Assembly (NCBI GenBank): GCA_021232515.1 | Contig: JAJPOQ010000106.1 | Coordinates: 1 to 56,920, forward strand | Direction: 5' to 3' | Length of the DNA stretch: 56,920 nucleotides | From: Lentisphaeraceae bacterium | GTDB lineage: Bacteria > Verrucomicrobiota > Lentisphaeria > Lentisphaerales > Lentisphaeraceae | Shown: piece after piece, positions 7,606 through 15,826 of the stretch | Layout: every line of letters begins with the position of its first letter | Numbering within the stretch: the stretch's first letter is position 1 | Program-made: the position numbers and the translations under genes | The notes under the pieces: generated by a model | What the model was told of the DNA's origin: nothing | Database searches by the model: none | What the model saw: the letters and a program-made list of their open reading frames with translations, nothing else

Positions 7606-9741
7606 CTAATCAAGCTCTCTAAGCTCGACTCCTTTAAATACGTTTTTATCAAGAATTGGGATTTGGCCTTTTTTGATGATGATCAACCTTAGTTTTTCTT
7701 TATTGAGAGTTTGTAACTGAGCCATATTCGTAACGGCACAATCGTAAAGGTTTATTTCTTTAAGCTTCATTTCTCTTAAATGTACTAGGTTTTTAACCTC
7801 TGTATGACTTAGGTTGAGAAAGGAAAGTTCGAGAGTCTCGAGTATGCTTTTTAAAGGGAATTTATATCCAGATAACTGCATAAGATTTGTGAGGTTTTTA
7901 CTACCCGCTAAAGACAATTTATTTCCTGCATTTGTTTGTTCAAAAGAGAAGTTGAGTTCATTTCTCTTCATATTTTTATTTAACAGAAAAAGAAATTCTT
8001 TTACCCATTTAGAATAATCAGATATGGAGTCGCTTAGTTGCTTCTCTCTAACTAAAAGGTACATAGCCAACCAGTCTCTGCCTGTCGGAAGTTCGTTTAT
8101 GAATCGCATAGTAGTATCGAGATCCATGCGCACGGAATCATCTGGCTTAAGTTTTGAATATCTCATAGACATGCGGCCAAGTTCAAAAACATGAGGTGCT
8201 TCTGTGGCACATGCCCAAAAGGCTTCTCGCGCTGCAACAAATTTGTGATCGATAAGATAGAGATAAGCTTTTTCCGATAAGGCCTTGCTGTTATTGGGAT
8301 ACTTCTTTAGAACACTGTCACAAAGGAGCATGGCATTTTCAAAGTCCAGAGCTCGACTGTTACTTATTGAGGCTCCTACAAACAAACTGGCAAACTTATC
8401 TTCTACGAGCTTATCGTCATTTAGATTTTTAACAAAAACATTTAAAGCTTCATCCACTTTGCTCTCAATTAGATCTCGCTTTCGTTTTTCGACTTTAAAC
8501 AGCTCAAGGTTTTTTTCTGCATTCTGCTTTTCTAAAACAGCTTTTGCTTCACTTTGAGATAAAGTTCTTACAAAAATAAAGGTCCCGGAAATTATAACTA
8601 TCATGGCAGTCACAATTACCTGACATATAAGAGGCTTTCTGCGATATAGAAGCGCCAATTGCTTTGAGAAACCTGCTTCTTCCGCCTTAGTAGCAAAGCC
8701 TCTCAAGTAAGCTTGTATTTCAGCCTTAAAAGAAACAGAGTCAGGGTATCTATCTTCCTGCATAAAGCTTAATGCTTTTTCACATACAGCGGTTAAGCTT
8801 GACGGCAGTTCTTTGTCTGTAGCTTTATGAATAGGAGTGACCTTACTCAAGCAAGTATTTCTCAACACTTCCATAAGAGTGTCGCCTTGAATGTGTGCTT
8901 TGCCAGTCAGAATATAATAGAGGACAGCACCCAAAGCATACACGTCGGTCTGCTTATTTTTCTTCATATTAAAGCCAGCTTGCTCTGGGGCCATAAAACC
9001 TGGAGTTCCCTTTAAAGTACCATTGAGAGTCATGGTGTTCAGAGTATCGGCATCTAAATCTGATTCGTTTAAGTATATATCGTCTTTCTCAGTCAATATT
9101 TTGGCTAAACCCCAATCAATCAGCAACACATTTCCGTATGTTCCAACCTGAATGTTTTCGGGCTTAATGTCGAGGTGAATCACATTTCGTGAATGGGCAT
9201 AAGCGACAGCATCACAAACTTTAACTAAAACATCTAAGAGGTCTTCCAGTTTGTAGTCTGTTTCCCCACTATGAAAATCTTTTACTAAGTCCTGAAGGCT
9301 TTTATCCTCAAGTAGCTCTGTGGTGAAGTAAGCCTGATTATCTGAATCTGCTGAAATATCATAAACTGAGGAGATATTTGGGTGTTCCAAAGAAGCTGTG
9401 ATTCGAGCTTCACGAAGAAAACGTTCATTGCCTTCCTGACTGGTATCGATAGGCCTAGCGACGGCGATATGTCTATCAGCCTTGCTGTCATAGGCTTTTA
9501 TGATGAACTTCTCCCCACCACGGGCAATTTCGCAAAGTTCTTTGATGTCCGGATTTTCAAGAATCTTAGACTGAATAGGGTAAAGAGCACTATCTTCTAA
9601 GTTCTCTTTATCCAAATCATAAAAAATCTCGAGTTGAGGATTTAACTCATCAACAAGCTTTTCTCTTTCAATTTTTGAATTCGTATCTGCCATAAAAATA
9701 CAATAAGGCAAATTTTCAGAAAAAGAATTAAAAAAGGCCAT
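7606..9741 (-). CDS. Membrane Ser/Thr protein kinase with altered ATP-lysine motif
   Basis: A 711-residue protein with an N-terminal Hanks-type kinase domain (about residues 70-350), one transmembrane helix (about 372-393, ICQVIVTAMIVIISGTFIFV), then an extracytoplasmic helical, TPR-like part and a short leucine-rich stretch. Kinase landmarks are HLDIKPEN (catalytic loop, Asp191), DWG in place of DFG (209-211, common in PVC kinases) and GTPGFMAPEQ (activation/APE). The VAxK lysine position reads IAVA, so the usual ATP-anchoring lysine appears to be Ala95. It lies just upstream of the ECF sigma gene. No Shine-Dalgarno decides the start; ATG at 9693, giving MADTNSKIERE, is a plausible alternative that removes an odd hydrophobic N-terminus. 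Confidence 0.88.
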   Translation of the reverse strand: MAFFNSFSENLPYCIFMADTNSKIEREKLVDELNPQLEIFYDLDKENLEDSALYPIQSKILENPDIKELCEIARGGEKFIIKAYDSKADRHIAVARPIDTSQEGNERFLREARITASLEHPNISSVYDISADSDNQAYFTTELLEDKSLQDLVKDFHSGETDYKLEDLLDVLVKVCDAVAYAHSRNVIHLDIKPENIQVGTYGNVLLIDWGLAKILTEKDDIYLNESDLDADTLNTMTLNGTLKGTPGFMAPEQAGFNMKKNKQTDVYALGAVLYYILTGKAHIQGDTLMEVLRNTCLSKVTPIHKATDKELPSSLTAVCEKALSFMQEDRYPDSVSFKAEIQAYLRGFATKAEEAGFSKQLALLYRRKPLICQVIVTAMIVIISGTFIFVRTLSQSEAKAVLEKQNAEKNLELFKVEKRKRDLIESKVDEALNVFVKNLNDDKLVEDKFASLFVGASISNSRALDFENAMLLCDSVLKKYPNNSKALSEKAYLYLIDHKFVAAREAFWACATEAPHVFELGRMSMRYSKLKPDDSVRMDLDTTMRFINELPTGRDWLAMYLLVREKQLSDSISDYSKWVKEFLFLLNKNMKRNELNFSFEQTNAGNKLSLAGSKNLTNLMQLSGYKFPLKSILETLELSFLNLSHTEVKNLVHLREMKLKEINLYDCAVTNMAQLQTLNKEKLRLIIIKKGQIPILDKNVFKGVELRELD

Positions 9742-9916
9742 TAGATTTACTATTTGTCGAAAGTTGCAACTATTTGTTTATAAATATTTTATAAAGAGGC
9801 TGCATATGTGGTCGAGTTTATGTTCTTTGAACTACTGACTGTGCTTTCGAAGACTTTAAAAAGTAGCCTTATATACTTGTTCTATTTTGAGATCTATTAC
9901 ATTCTTTTAATCAATT

Positions 9917-9948
9917 TTTAAAACTGAAACCTCCTTGTTACTGGAGGC
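9917..9948 (-). terminator. Probable terminator of the lipoprotein pseudogene
   Basis: Read on the minus strand, CCTCC (9947-9943) and GGAGG (9934-9930) form a short stem followed by a T-rich stretch. It begins 8 nt after the final TAA of the decayed lipoprotein frame. Confidence 0.4.
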
Positions 9949-9954
9949 AAAAAG

Positions 9955-10578
9955 TTATGGGTTTAAGCGATCTTTAGTGTCGAGAATAATTGGATAGAGG
10001 GAAAATGATTTTCGAGGGTCACTATACATGATTTTTTTAGTCCAAATGTCGAGCTGTATGCGTACTTTTCGACTAGCGTCATATGACTATACAGATCATT
10101 CATCTCTATGAGTTTCTTTGAAGTGAAATGCAACGGCTCCGTCGATCCGTTTCTCAACCCACTTAGAGTCTTCAGTTTGTATAAAAGATCCACGAGGGAA
10201 TTTTACTTCAGAAAGGTTCCAACCTTTTAGCTTATTTATAGCAGAAATAGTTTTTACTTCATAGGAGTTTGGTTGGTTCTCATTACGGTATTTTAGAGTG
10301 TTTGTCTTGAGATTTATTACTAGCTGATCTCGTCAGCCAAGAGCATGTAAATAGATCGAGGTGTTATCGGATTAAAACTCTTTATATGTGATCGACTTGC
10401 GAGCTCTTTTTTCAACCCATGTTTTATCAGTAAGTTTGATGAGGCCGCCATCAGTATAGAGTATATTATTTGTTCCACAGTGATGGCTTGTATCCTCGTC
10501 CATTTTCACAGTTGTACAAGATGAAAAAAGGAGTGCTACTAAGAGAAGTAAGGCTAAGTGGAGGTTGCCGCGTTTCAT
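9955..10578 (-). pseudogene. Two-domain lipoprotein gene broken by four in-frame stops
   Basis: The start (ATG at 10578, preceded by AGGGT) encodes a lipoprotein signal ending LLFSSC, so Cys21 would be lipidated. The frame continues for 207 codons to a TAA at 9957-9955 but is interrupted by TAA (10374-10372), TGA (10335-10333), TGA (10098-10096) and TAG (10089-10087). There is no frameshift. The conceptual product holds two copies of one domain of about 75 residues: copy 1 around WVEKRARKSITYKE and copy 2 around WVEKRIDGAVAFHFKE, each followed by an E-x-x-R/S-D segment and a D/G-x-R/K-x-x-x-I-x-L strand. In copy 2 the stops fall where Trp (TGG to TGA) and Tyr (to TAG) would fit; in copy 1 the TGA fits a former CGA Arg codon. 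Function unknown. An annotation pipeline would see only a 68-residue lipoprotein. Confidence 0.8.
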
Positions 10579-10674
10579 AATTACCCTGTTTTTAATTTAG
10601 AAATTTATTTTAAATTAAATGAATGCTATTAACAATTTTAAATATTGGTGTTTTTTGGTGTATTTTTGGGCAAT

Positions 10675-10700
10675 AAAAAACCCGCGAAGTGATCCGCGGG
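10675..10700 (-). terminator. Rho-independent terminator of the PVC-type heme protein gene
   Basis: CCCGCG (10681-10686) pairs with CGCGGG (10695-10700) around an 8-nt loop. On the minus strand the stem is followed by six T residues. It ends transcription 27 nt after the stop of the 1141-residue gene. Confidence 0.9.
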
Positions 10701-10726
10701 TTTAAAACTAAACTAAAAAGTGACTC

Positions 10727-13700
10727 TTAGTGAGAGTTCTTTTTACCTTTTTGCTTCTTCTTAAGTGTTGCCAAGTACGCAACTAAGTCACGTATTTCTT
10801 TTGGCTTAAGAAGTAAGTGCATCGGTGGCATACCAGACATAGGTGGTTGCTTCGTTGCGACTTCAGATTTCTTATACTTGGTGATCTTACCATCAGGTGA
10901 TTTGATGTGATACTCAGTTTTTGTTTCTTTAGCGAAGATACCGCCAACAGCTGTACCATTCTTTAAAGTCATAGAGATCATCCCAAAGCCAGGAGCAACT
11001 TGAGCGCCCGGATCGACTATGCCTTCAAGAATATACTTGCGGTCTTTATCTTTACCGATAGTCGAAAGGTCTGGACCGACGTCAGCACCAAAGCCATTTA
11101 CTTTGTGACAACGTATACACTGAGCTGCACCGTGGTTAAGAAAAACGTCTTTACCTTTAGCAACATCTCCACCTTTAAGAGCCGGCATGAATTTTGCCAT
11201 GAGGTTTCCTGCAGGAATAGACTTTTCGTACTCAGCCAGTTTTGCTTTTACAGCAGCGTCTTGGCTTAGTTTAGCAGCATCAATAACATCGAGAGAGATC
11301 TCTTGTTGGATCTTACCTTTGATAAGCTTATCAAGCTCAGCAGCTAGTAGACCGTTGACGCGAGCATCGTCTTTACCTGTAAGAACCGAGTAAGCATTTT
11401 GCTTATCTTTAGCTGAACCAGACTTAGCAATGGAAAGAGCGGCCTCTATACCAGCTGTTGGATTAACTGCAGAAAGAGTGATAAGAGCCTTATTGCGAAT
11501 CTCTTGTTTCTTGTCTTTTAGAAGTTTTGTAGCGATGCCGTCTAAGCCAGCGACTTTTCTTTTTTCAAGACTACTTAGAGCTTCGAATCTAACTGCAACA
11601 TCTGTCGCTGGATCAAGAACCTGAGCTGTTAGAACTTTAGATGAAAGTTCGTAGCCAAACTTACCTGCAACTCTTGTAGCAAGAGCGAGAACTTTACCTT
11701 TAGCGGCTGTAAATACAGGCGCAGCATTTGCTTTCACAGTTGCTGTTATATCAGCTCTGTTTTTAGGCTGAGGTCTAGGAAGACCAGTTGTGTTGTCCAT
11801 AGGGTGTTTGTCGTTCCAGTTTTCGATCGCCGCAAGAGCTTCGATACGTTGACGGTCAGGAACACCTGCATTTGCAGCATACTTAAGAAGTCTTGCCGCG
11901 TCGGCAGCAGTCGCATTGTAGTAGTTTGCATTGATGATTCTGTGGTGGATAAACTGATCAACTTTTGTTTTAAGTTCGACTTTACCACTTGTGTAGCGGT
12001 CGAGAACTTTAGCTAGTGCTGGAGTTGCAGCATTTATCGGTAGGTCATTTATCGCACGGATCGCTTCGTAGAAAATGCTTGTATCTTTATCGTTAAGGAA
12101 CTCCGCAATCTTAGCGTCTTTGAATCTTCTGTAAGTTAGAAGTGTTGCTAGACGAACTGCAGCAGAACTGTCAGTGATGTACTTAGCATAAACAGACTTA
12201 TCTTTTATACCTGCAAGACCCATGATGAGGCCGTGACGTAAGAAAAGGTCTTTGTTGTCATTTTTACGGATAGCGTCGATAAGCGCAGCTTCTGCATTTG
12301 CAGATGAGATGCGACCAAGGCCGATACCAGCATACATAGCAACTCGAGCGTGCTTGTCTTTAAGAGCTTCGATAAGGACTGTTTCAGCTGCTGCGAAACG
12401 GTGATCGCCAAGAACACGAGCAGACTGGATTCTAACTTGATCGTTAGCATCTTTTATAAGAGTCATAAGTGGGTTTAGATCGACAGACTTGTCAGTGTAA
12501 GCCATTTGGCCTAAGCCCCAAACTCCGTGTATACGAGTGAAAGTGTCAGCAGCTTTATCAGATGCAGCTTTTAGGAAAAGCTTCTTGCCTTCAGCACCGC
12601 GTTTTGCTAGCTCGAACTGAGCACGTTGACGGATTTGTAGGTGGTCGCGACCAAGAAGAGTGTAAAGCTTTGCATTGTCAAACTTGGAGTAGTCAGACTT
12701 TAGTAGCTTTTCGTTTTCTTTAACTTCTGGTTTATTGATCTCATTTGGCAAACTCATAGTGTAGATGTTACCTACATTTTGGTTGAGCCAACCGCCGTAG
12801 TTATAGTCAGAGATGTAAAGTTTACCGTCAGGACCGAAGTCGATGTCAACGCAGTTAGAACCTTTAAAGAAAAGATTGTGGTTGGCAGTTTTGAAACCAG
12901 CACCGCTGTCTTCTATATCGAAGCTAGTAACGCTAGTAGCCGCAAGTGAACCTTTATAGTGAATAACGAAGAACTTATCGTCGTACTCTTTACCCATGCT
13001 GTTTGATGGGTTGAATACAAAACCAGAAGGACCGCCGTTTATTTGACCAACTCCAGGAAGGATAAACTCTGGTTGATGATCTTGTGGAGTTTTCCACATG
13101 TCTTCAACCATCCAAGCATTCATAAGTTTCTTTTCGTTTGTTGAAACGTTAGAGCGGAAGTGGTAATCGCTTGAGAAAGACATAAGCGCTTGGTGGCCTG
13201 CATGCCAACCTGAGTCACCACCTTCAACGAGATAGTTGATTCTTTCAAGGTCACCGCCGTCACCGTCATTGTCAGCAGTGAAAAGGTTACCGTAGTCGTC
13301 AAAAGCTAGTTCTTGTGGGTTTCTTAGTCTGTCGTAGAAAACTTCAACGTCAGTACCGTCAGGGTTACAACGGAAAGCTGCACCTTCATTTGGTCCGTGG
13401 AAAGTTTTACCTTCTTTAGTTTTTATGCTGTAACCACGGTCACCGATAGTCCAGTAAAGTTTGCCGTCTGGCCCCCAAATAAGACCGTGCATGTCGTGAC
13501 CTGAGAAACTCATACGAATACCGAAACCGTCTTGTAGGGACTTGCGTTTGTCAGCAACACCGTCGCCGTTAGTGTCTTCTAGCATCCATAAGTGTGGGAT
13601 GTTTGTGTAGTAGATCTTGTTGTCTCTTTCGATGATGCCGATACCAGGACCGTCGAGAGGATCGTTGAATTTACCAGCATAAAGAGTGGCTTTATCAGCA

Positions 13701-14152
13701 CGACCGTCGTTGTTGGTATCTTCCAAAAGGCGAATTTCATCCGCTGCTTTTGTGTACCAAGACATAGGAGGTTTTGCTGTGTTAATTGGTGCTTTGTCCA
13801 AGTGGTTTTTGAACATTTTTATACGGTCTTCACTATTTTGAATAGCGATGTCTTCGAAAAGCATAAAACGACGAGCACGTATGTCGTCGACACCGTGGCG
13901 CCATCTGTGAATTTCAGTTACGTAAAGTCGACCTTGAGAGTCAAAGTAGATTGCCGCAGGGTTAGTAGTTTGAGACTCGTCGGCCCATAGTTCAACTTTC
14001 ATTCCCTCAGGAAGTTTAAAGTTCTTTATGCGAAGTTCTGCTTTTTTGTCATACTCAGCATGAGTCAATTTTTTCTTTTGGGCATGAGCCATATTGAGCA
14101 TAAAAAAGGTCAATAAGACCATGCTCATAGACTTAATACTAACACATTTCAC
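10727..14152 (-). CDS. PVC-type heme-binding propeller/HEAT/cytochrome c protein
   Basis: An 1141-residue exported protein (signal MKCVSIKSMSMVLLTFFMLNMAHA). Residues about 35-470 form a soluble-dehydrogenase-like beta propeller with Asp-rich calcium-type loops (LLEDTNNDGRADKATLYAGK, MLEDTNGDGVADKRKSL, LFTADNDGDGGDLERIN). About 490-900 are HEAT-like helical repeats. The C-terminal about 130 residues are a c-type heme domain with CIRCH near residues 1012-1016 and a later YKKSEVATKQPPMSGMPP segment. This is the architecture annotated in Planctomycetes and Verrucomicrobia as PVC-type heme-binding CxxCH protein, presumed to oxidise carbohydrate-derived substrates in the periplasm. The start is GTG at 14152, chosen for AGGAG 9 nt upstream. 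It is monocistronic, with its own terminator. Confidence 0.9.
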   Translation of the reverse strand: MKCVSIKSMSMVLLTFFMLNMAHAQKKKLTHAEYDKKAELRIKNFKLPEGMKVELWADESQTTNPAAIYFDSQGRLYVTEIHRWRHGVDDIRARRFMLFEDIAIQNSEDRIKMFKNHLDKAPINTAKPPMSWYTKAADEIRLLEDTNNDGRADKATLYAGKFNDPLDGPGIGIIERDNKIYYTNIPHLWMLEDTNGDGVADKRKSLQDGFGIRMSFSGHDMHGLIWGPDGKLYWTIGDRGYSIKTKEGKTFHGPNEGAAFRCNPDGTDVEVFYDRLRNPQELAFDDYGNLFTADNDGDGGDLERINYLVEGGDSGWHAGHQALMSFSSDYHFRSNVSTNEKKLMNAWMVEDMWKTPQDHQPEFILPGVGQINGGPSGFVFNPSNSMGKEYDDKFFVIHYKGSLAATSVTSFDIEDSGAGFKTANHNLFFKGSNCVDIDFGPDGKLYISDYNYGGWLNQNVGNIYTMSLPNEINKPEVKENEKLLKSDYSKFDNAKLYTLLGRDHLQIRQRAQFELAKRGAEGKKLFLKAASDKAADTFTRIHGVWGLGQMAYTDKSVDLNPLMTLIKDANDQVRIQSARVLGDHRFAAAETVLIEALKDKHARVAMYAGIGLGRISSANAEAALIDAIRKNDNKDLFLRHGLIMGLAGIKDKSVYAKYITDSSAAVRLATLLTYRRFKDAKIAEFLNDKDTSIFYEAIRAINDLPINAATPALAKVLDRYTSGKVELKTKVDQFIHHRIINANYYNATAADAARLLKYAANAGVPDRQRIEALAAIENWNDKHPMDNTTGLPRPQPKNRADITATVKANAAPVFTAAKGKVLALATRVAGKFGYELSSKVLTAQVLDPATDVAVRFEALSSLEKRKVAGLDGIATKLLKDKKQEIRNKALITLSAVNPTAGIEAALSIAKSGSAKDKQNAYSVLTGKDDARVNGLLAAELDKLIKGKIQQEISLDVIDAAKLSQDAAVKAKLAEYEKSIPAGNLMAKFMPALKGGDVAKGKDVFLNHGAAQCIRCHKVNGFGADVGPDLSTIGKDKDRKYILEGIVDPGAQVAPGFGMISMTLKNGTAVGGIFAKETKTEYHIKSPDGKITKYKKSEVATKQPPMSGMPPMHLLLKPKEIRDLVAYLATLKKKQKGKKNSH

Positions 14153-14606
14153 TATCGGAATCTCCTAATACATTTAGATTTGAAAGTTCGTTTATTTCAC
14201 ACAAACAACAGTTTTTCAGAGGCATAGTCTACTCTAAAGTTGATCATTTAACAAATTGAAGCTTTGAAAAGCACTCTGATTACACAGCACCGTATTGCTG
14301 AAACTTACTCTGTACTACGACTTAGATAGAGCATTTCAGACAATTCCCACTGTTTAAAATGTTAGTAGTTTAACTTTTATGATTTTACTGAAAAGATAAA
14401 ATGTTGGTTATTAACAGTTTCTATTGGTAAAAATATGTTTCAGTTGTACTTTTTGGTGCTTCATGACCTGAAGCATGTTGTTGTGTGAATAGCTTGATTG
14501 ATCGAGGCTGTTCTTTTAGTTAAAAACTGAAAGTCAAAGATACTTAGCGTGTATTGAGTATCTATCGATTCAGGTGTTCTAGTGTGAAATTGTGTTATAA
14601 AGGTCA
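14153..14606. other. Divergent intergenic region, candidate operator dyad
   Basis: This 454-base gap separates the divergent heme-protein gene and module B, so it must hold promoters for both. The only clear structure is a dyad at 14457-14475, TGCTTCA / TGAAGCA with a 5-nt spacer, the size of a helix-turn-helix operator, about 130 nt before the DUF1552-like gene. I see no gene and no confident -35/-10 pair. Confidence 0.3.
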
Positions 14607-14612
14607 GTGCAA

Positions 14613-15821
14613 ATGGATCGACGTTCATTTATGCTTGGCTCCGGTGCCGGCTTGCTCACAACAGGGTCGTCATTCGCAGCTACAAGCAAATTCCCCGATG
14701 TAAAACTTAAGAAGAACCTTGTCTTAGTTACTGTAGACCATGGTCTTTTCGAAGGTTACTACCGCGAAGGTAAAGAAAGTAGCCAGTATATGAATCGCTT
14801 CTTCAAAAACTTTAAGAAGAAGATGACTTACTTTGATGGTATGTATCAACCAGGTGTCAACAAAGGACACTACAGTGAGCATGCGACATTTACGGCGTTA
14901 AACTTCCAAGATAGAGCTCAATATAGCAGCAGGCAGTTTATAAGTCTGGATCAATATGTTGCCGAGCATTCTGTTCAAGAAACTCGACATAAGTCTTTGT
15001 ACCACCAAGTTAGCGGTGGTCGAAACATGTCTTGGAACGCTCAAGCTCAAGCAGCTCCTGCTTACATAGGCGCCAGCTCACTTCATGAAAATCTTTTTGG
15101 AAATGTAGATCTTACTTTACAGAAAAAAGAGATATCGAAACAACGAGTCATCTTGAAAGAGTTGATGGTTAACATCAAGCGTCGTTGGCGCGGAACTCCT
15201 CAAGAGAAGAATCTTTATGCTTCTATTAAATACCAGATGGATGCTCTCGAGACTCGCGAAAAATGGCTAAAAGTAAAGCGTCCTCGCAAAAGTGCTAAGT
15301 TTGATGCTGGCATAGAAAGGTCGCCTCTCCTAAATGCTCACCATAACTTCAATACTATTTTTGAAGCTTTGAAAGAAAAGCAAACTAAGATTGCCATGGT
15401 CCAGTTTGGTGGTGGTCGCATGCCAAGTGGTTTACCTGGTATCTCTCACGGTTACCACACTTTGACTCACCACAGTTACTACTCTGAACGAGTTGACGAG
15501 TTATCGACGATCGATGAGTATGTTTTGAAAAATCTTGCAACGTTCCTTGAGCAGCTTGAGACAGAAAAGATGCTCGATGACACGATTGTTCTTTTTACTT
15601 GTGCTATGGCAGATGCAAATAAGCACTCTTGTAAAAATATACCTGCCTTTTTATTTGGTGGTGACTTCAAACATAAGCCGCGCGTTGAGTGTTCAGATAG
15701 TTCTGGCGAACTGAAAAAGCCAACAACTATGCTGTTCTCGTCGATCTTGAAGCAGTTGGGTTTTAGGGATCCTTCTTTTTCTGGAAATGATCAAGTTATT
15801 TCAGAACTGTTCAAAGGGTAA
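14613..15821 (+). CDS. DUF1552-like protein, module B
   Basis: A 402-residue protein starting MDRRSFMLGSGAGLLTT, a Tat-like signal. The body follows the DUF1552/DUF1501 pattern: KNLVLVTVDHGLFEGY near the N-terminus, KIAMVQFGGGRMPSGLPG followed by a His-rich segment (GISHGYHTLTHHSYY) and DDTIVLFTCAMADANKHSC near the C-terminus. It is clearly more distant from the other two DUF1552 proteins in this window than they are from each other. The ATG at 14613 is preferred because AAAGG (14599-14603) lies 9 nt upstream; an in-frame GTG at 14607 would be 3 nt away. It precedes its cytochrome partner by 5 nt, the reverse of modules A and C. Catalytic role unknown. Confidence 0.8.
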   Translation: MDRRSFMLGSGAGLLTTGSSFAATSKFPDVKLKKNLVLVTVDHGLFEGYYREGKESSQYMNRFFKNFKKKMTYFDGMYQPGVNKGHYSEHATFTALNFQDRAQYSSRQFISLDQYVAEHSVQETRHKSLYHQVSGGRNMSWNAQAQAAPAYIGASSLHENLFGNVDLTLQKKEISKQRVILKELMVNIKRRWRGTPQEKNLYASIKYQMDALETREKWLKVKRPRKSAKFDAGIERSPLLNAHHNFNTIFEALKEKQTKIAMVQFGGGRMPSGLPGISHGYHTLTHHSYYSERVDELSTIDEYVLKNLATFLEQLETEKMLDDTIVLFTCAMADANKHSCKNIPAFLFGGDFKHKPRVECSDSSGELKKPTTMLFSSILKQLGFRDPSFSGNDQVISELFKG

Positions 15822-15826
15822 TTGTT

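Noticed and set aside
9955..10578. Stop-codon recoding (selenocysteine or suppressor) to explain the four in-frame stops
   Set aside because: All three stop codons occur, sites align with ordinary Trp/Tyr/Arg positions, and no stem-loop of SECIS type follows; decay is simpler.
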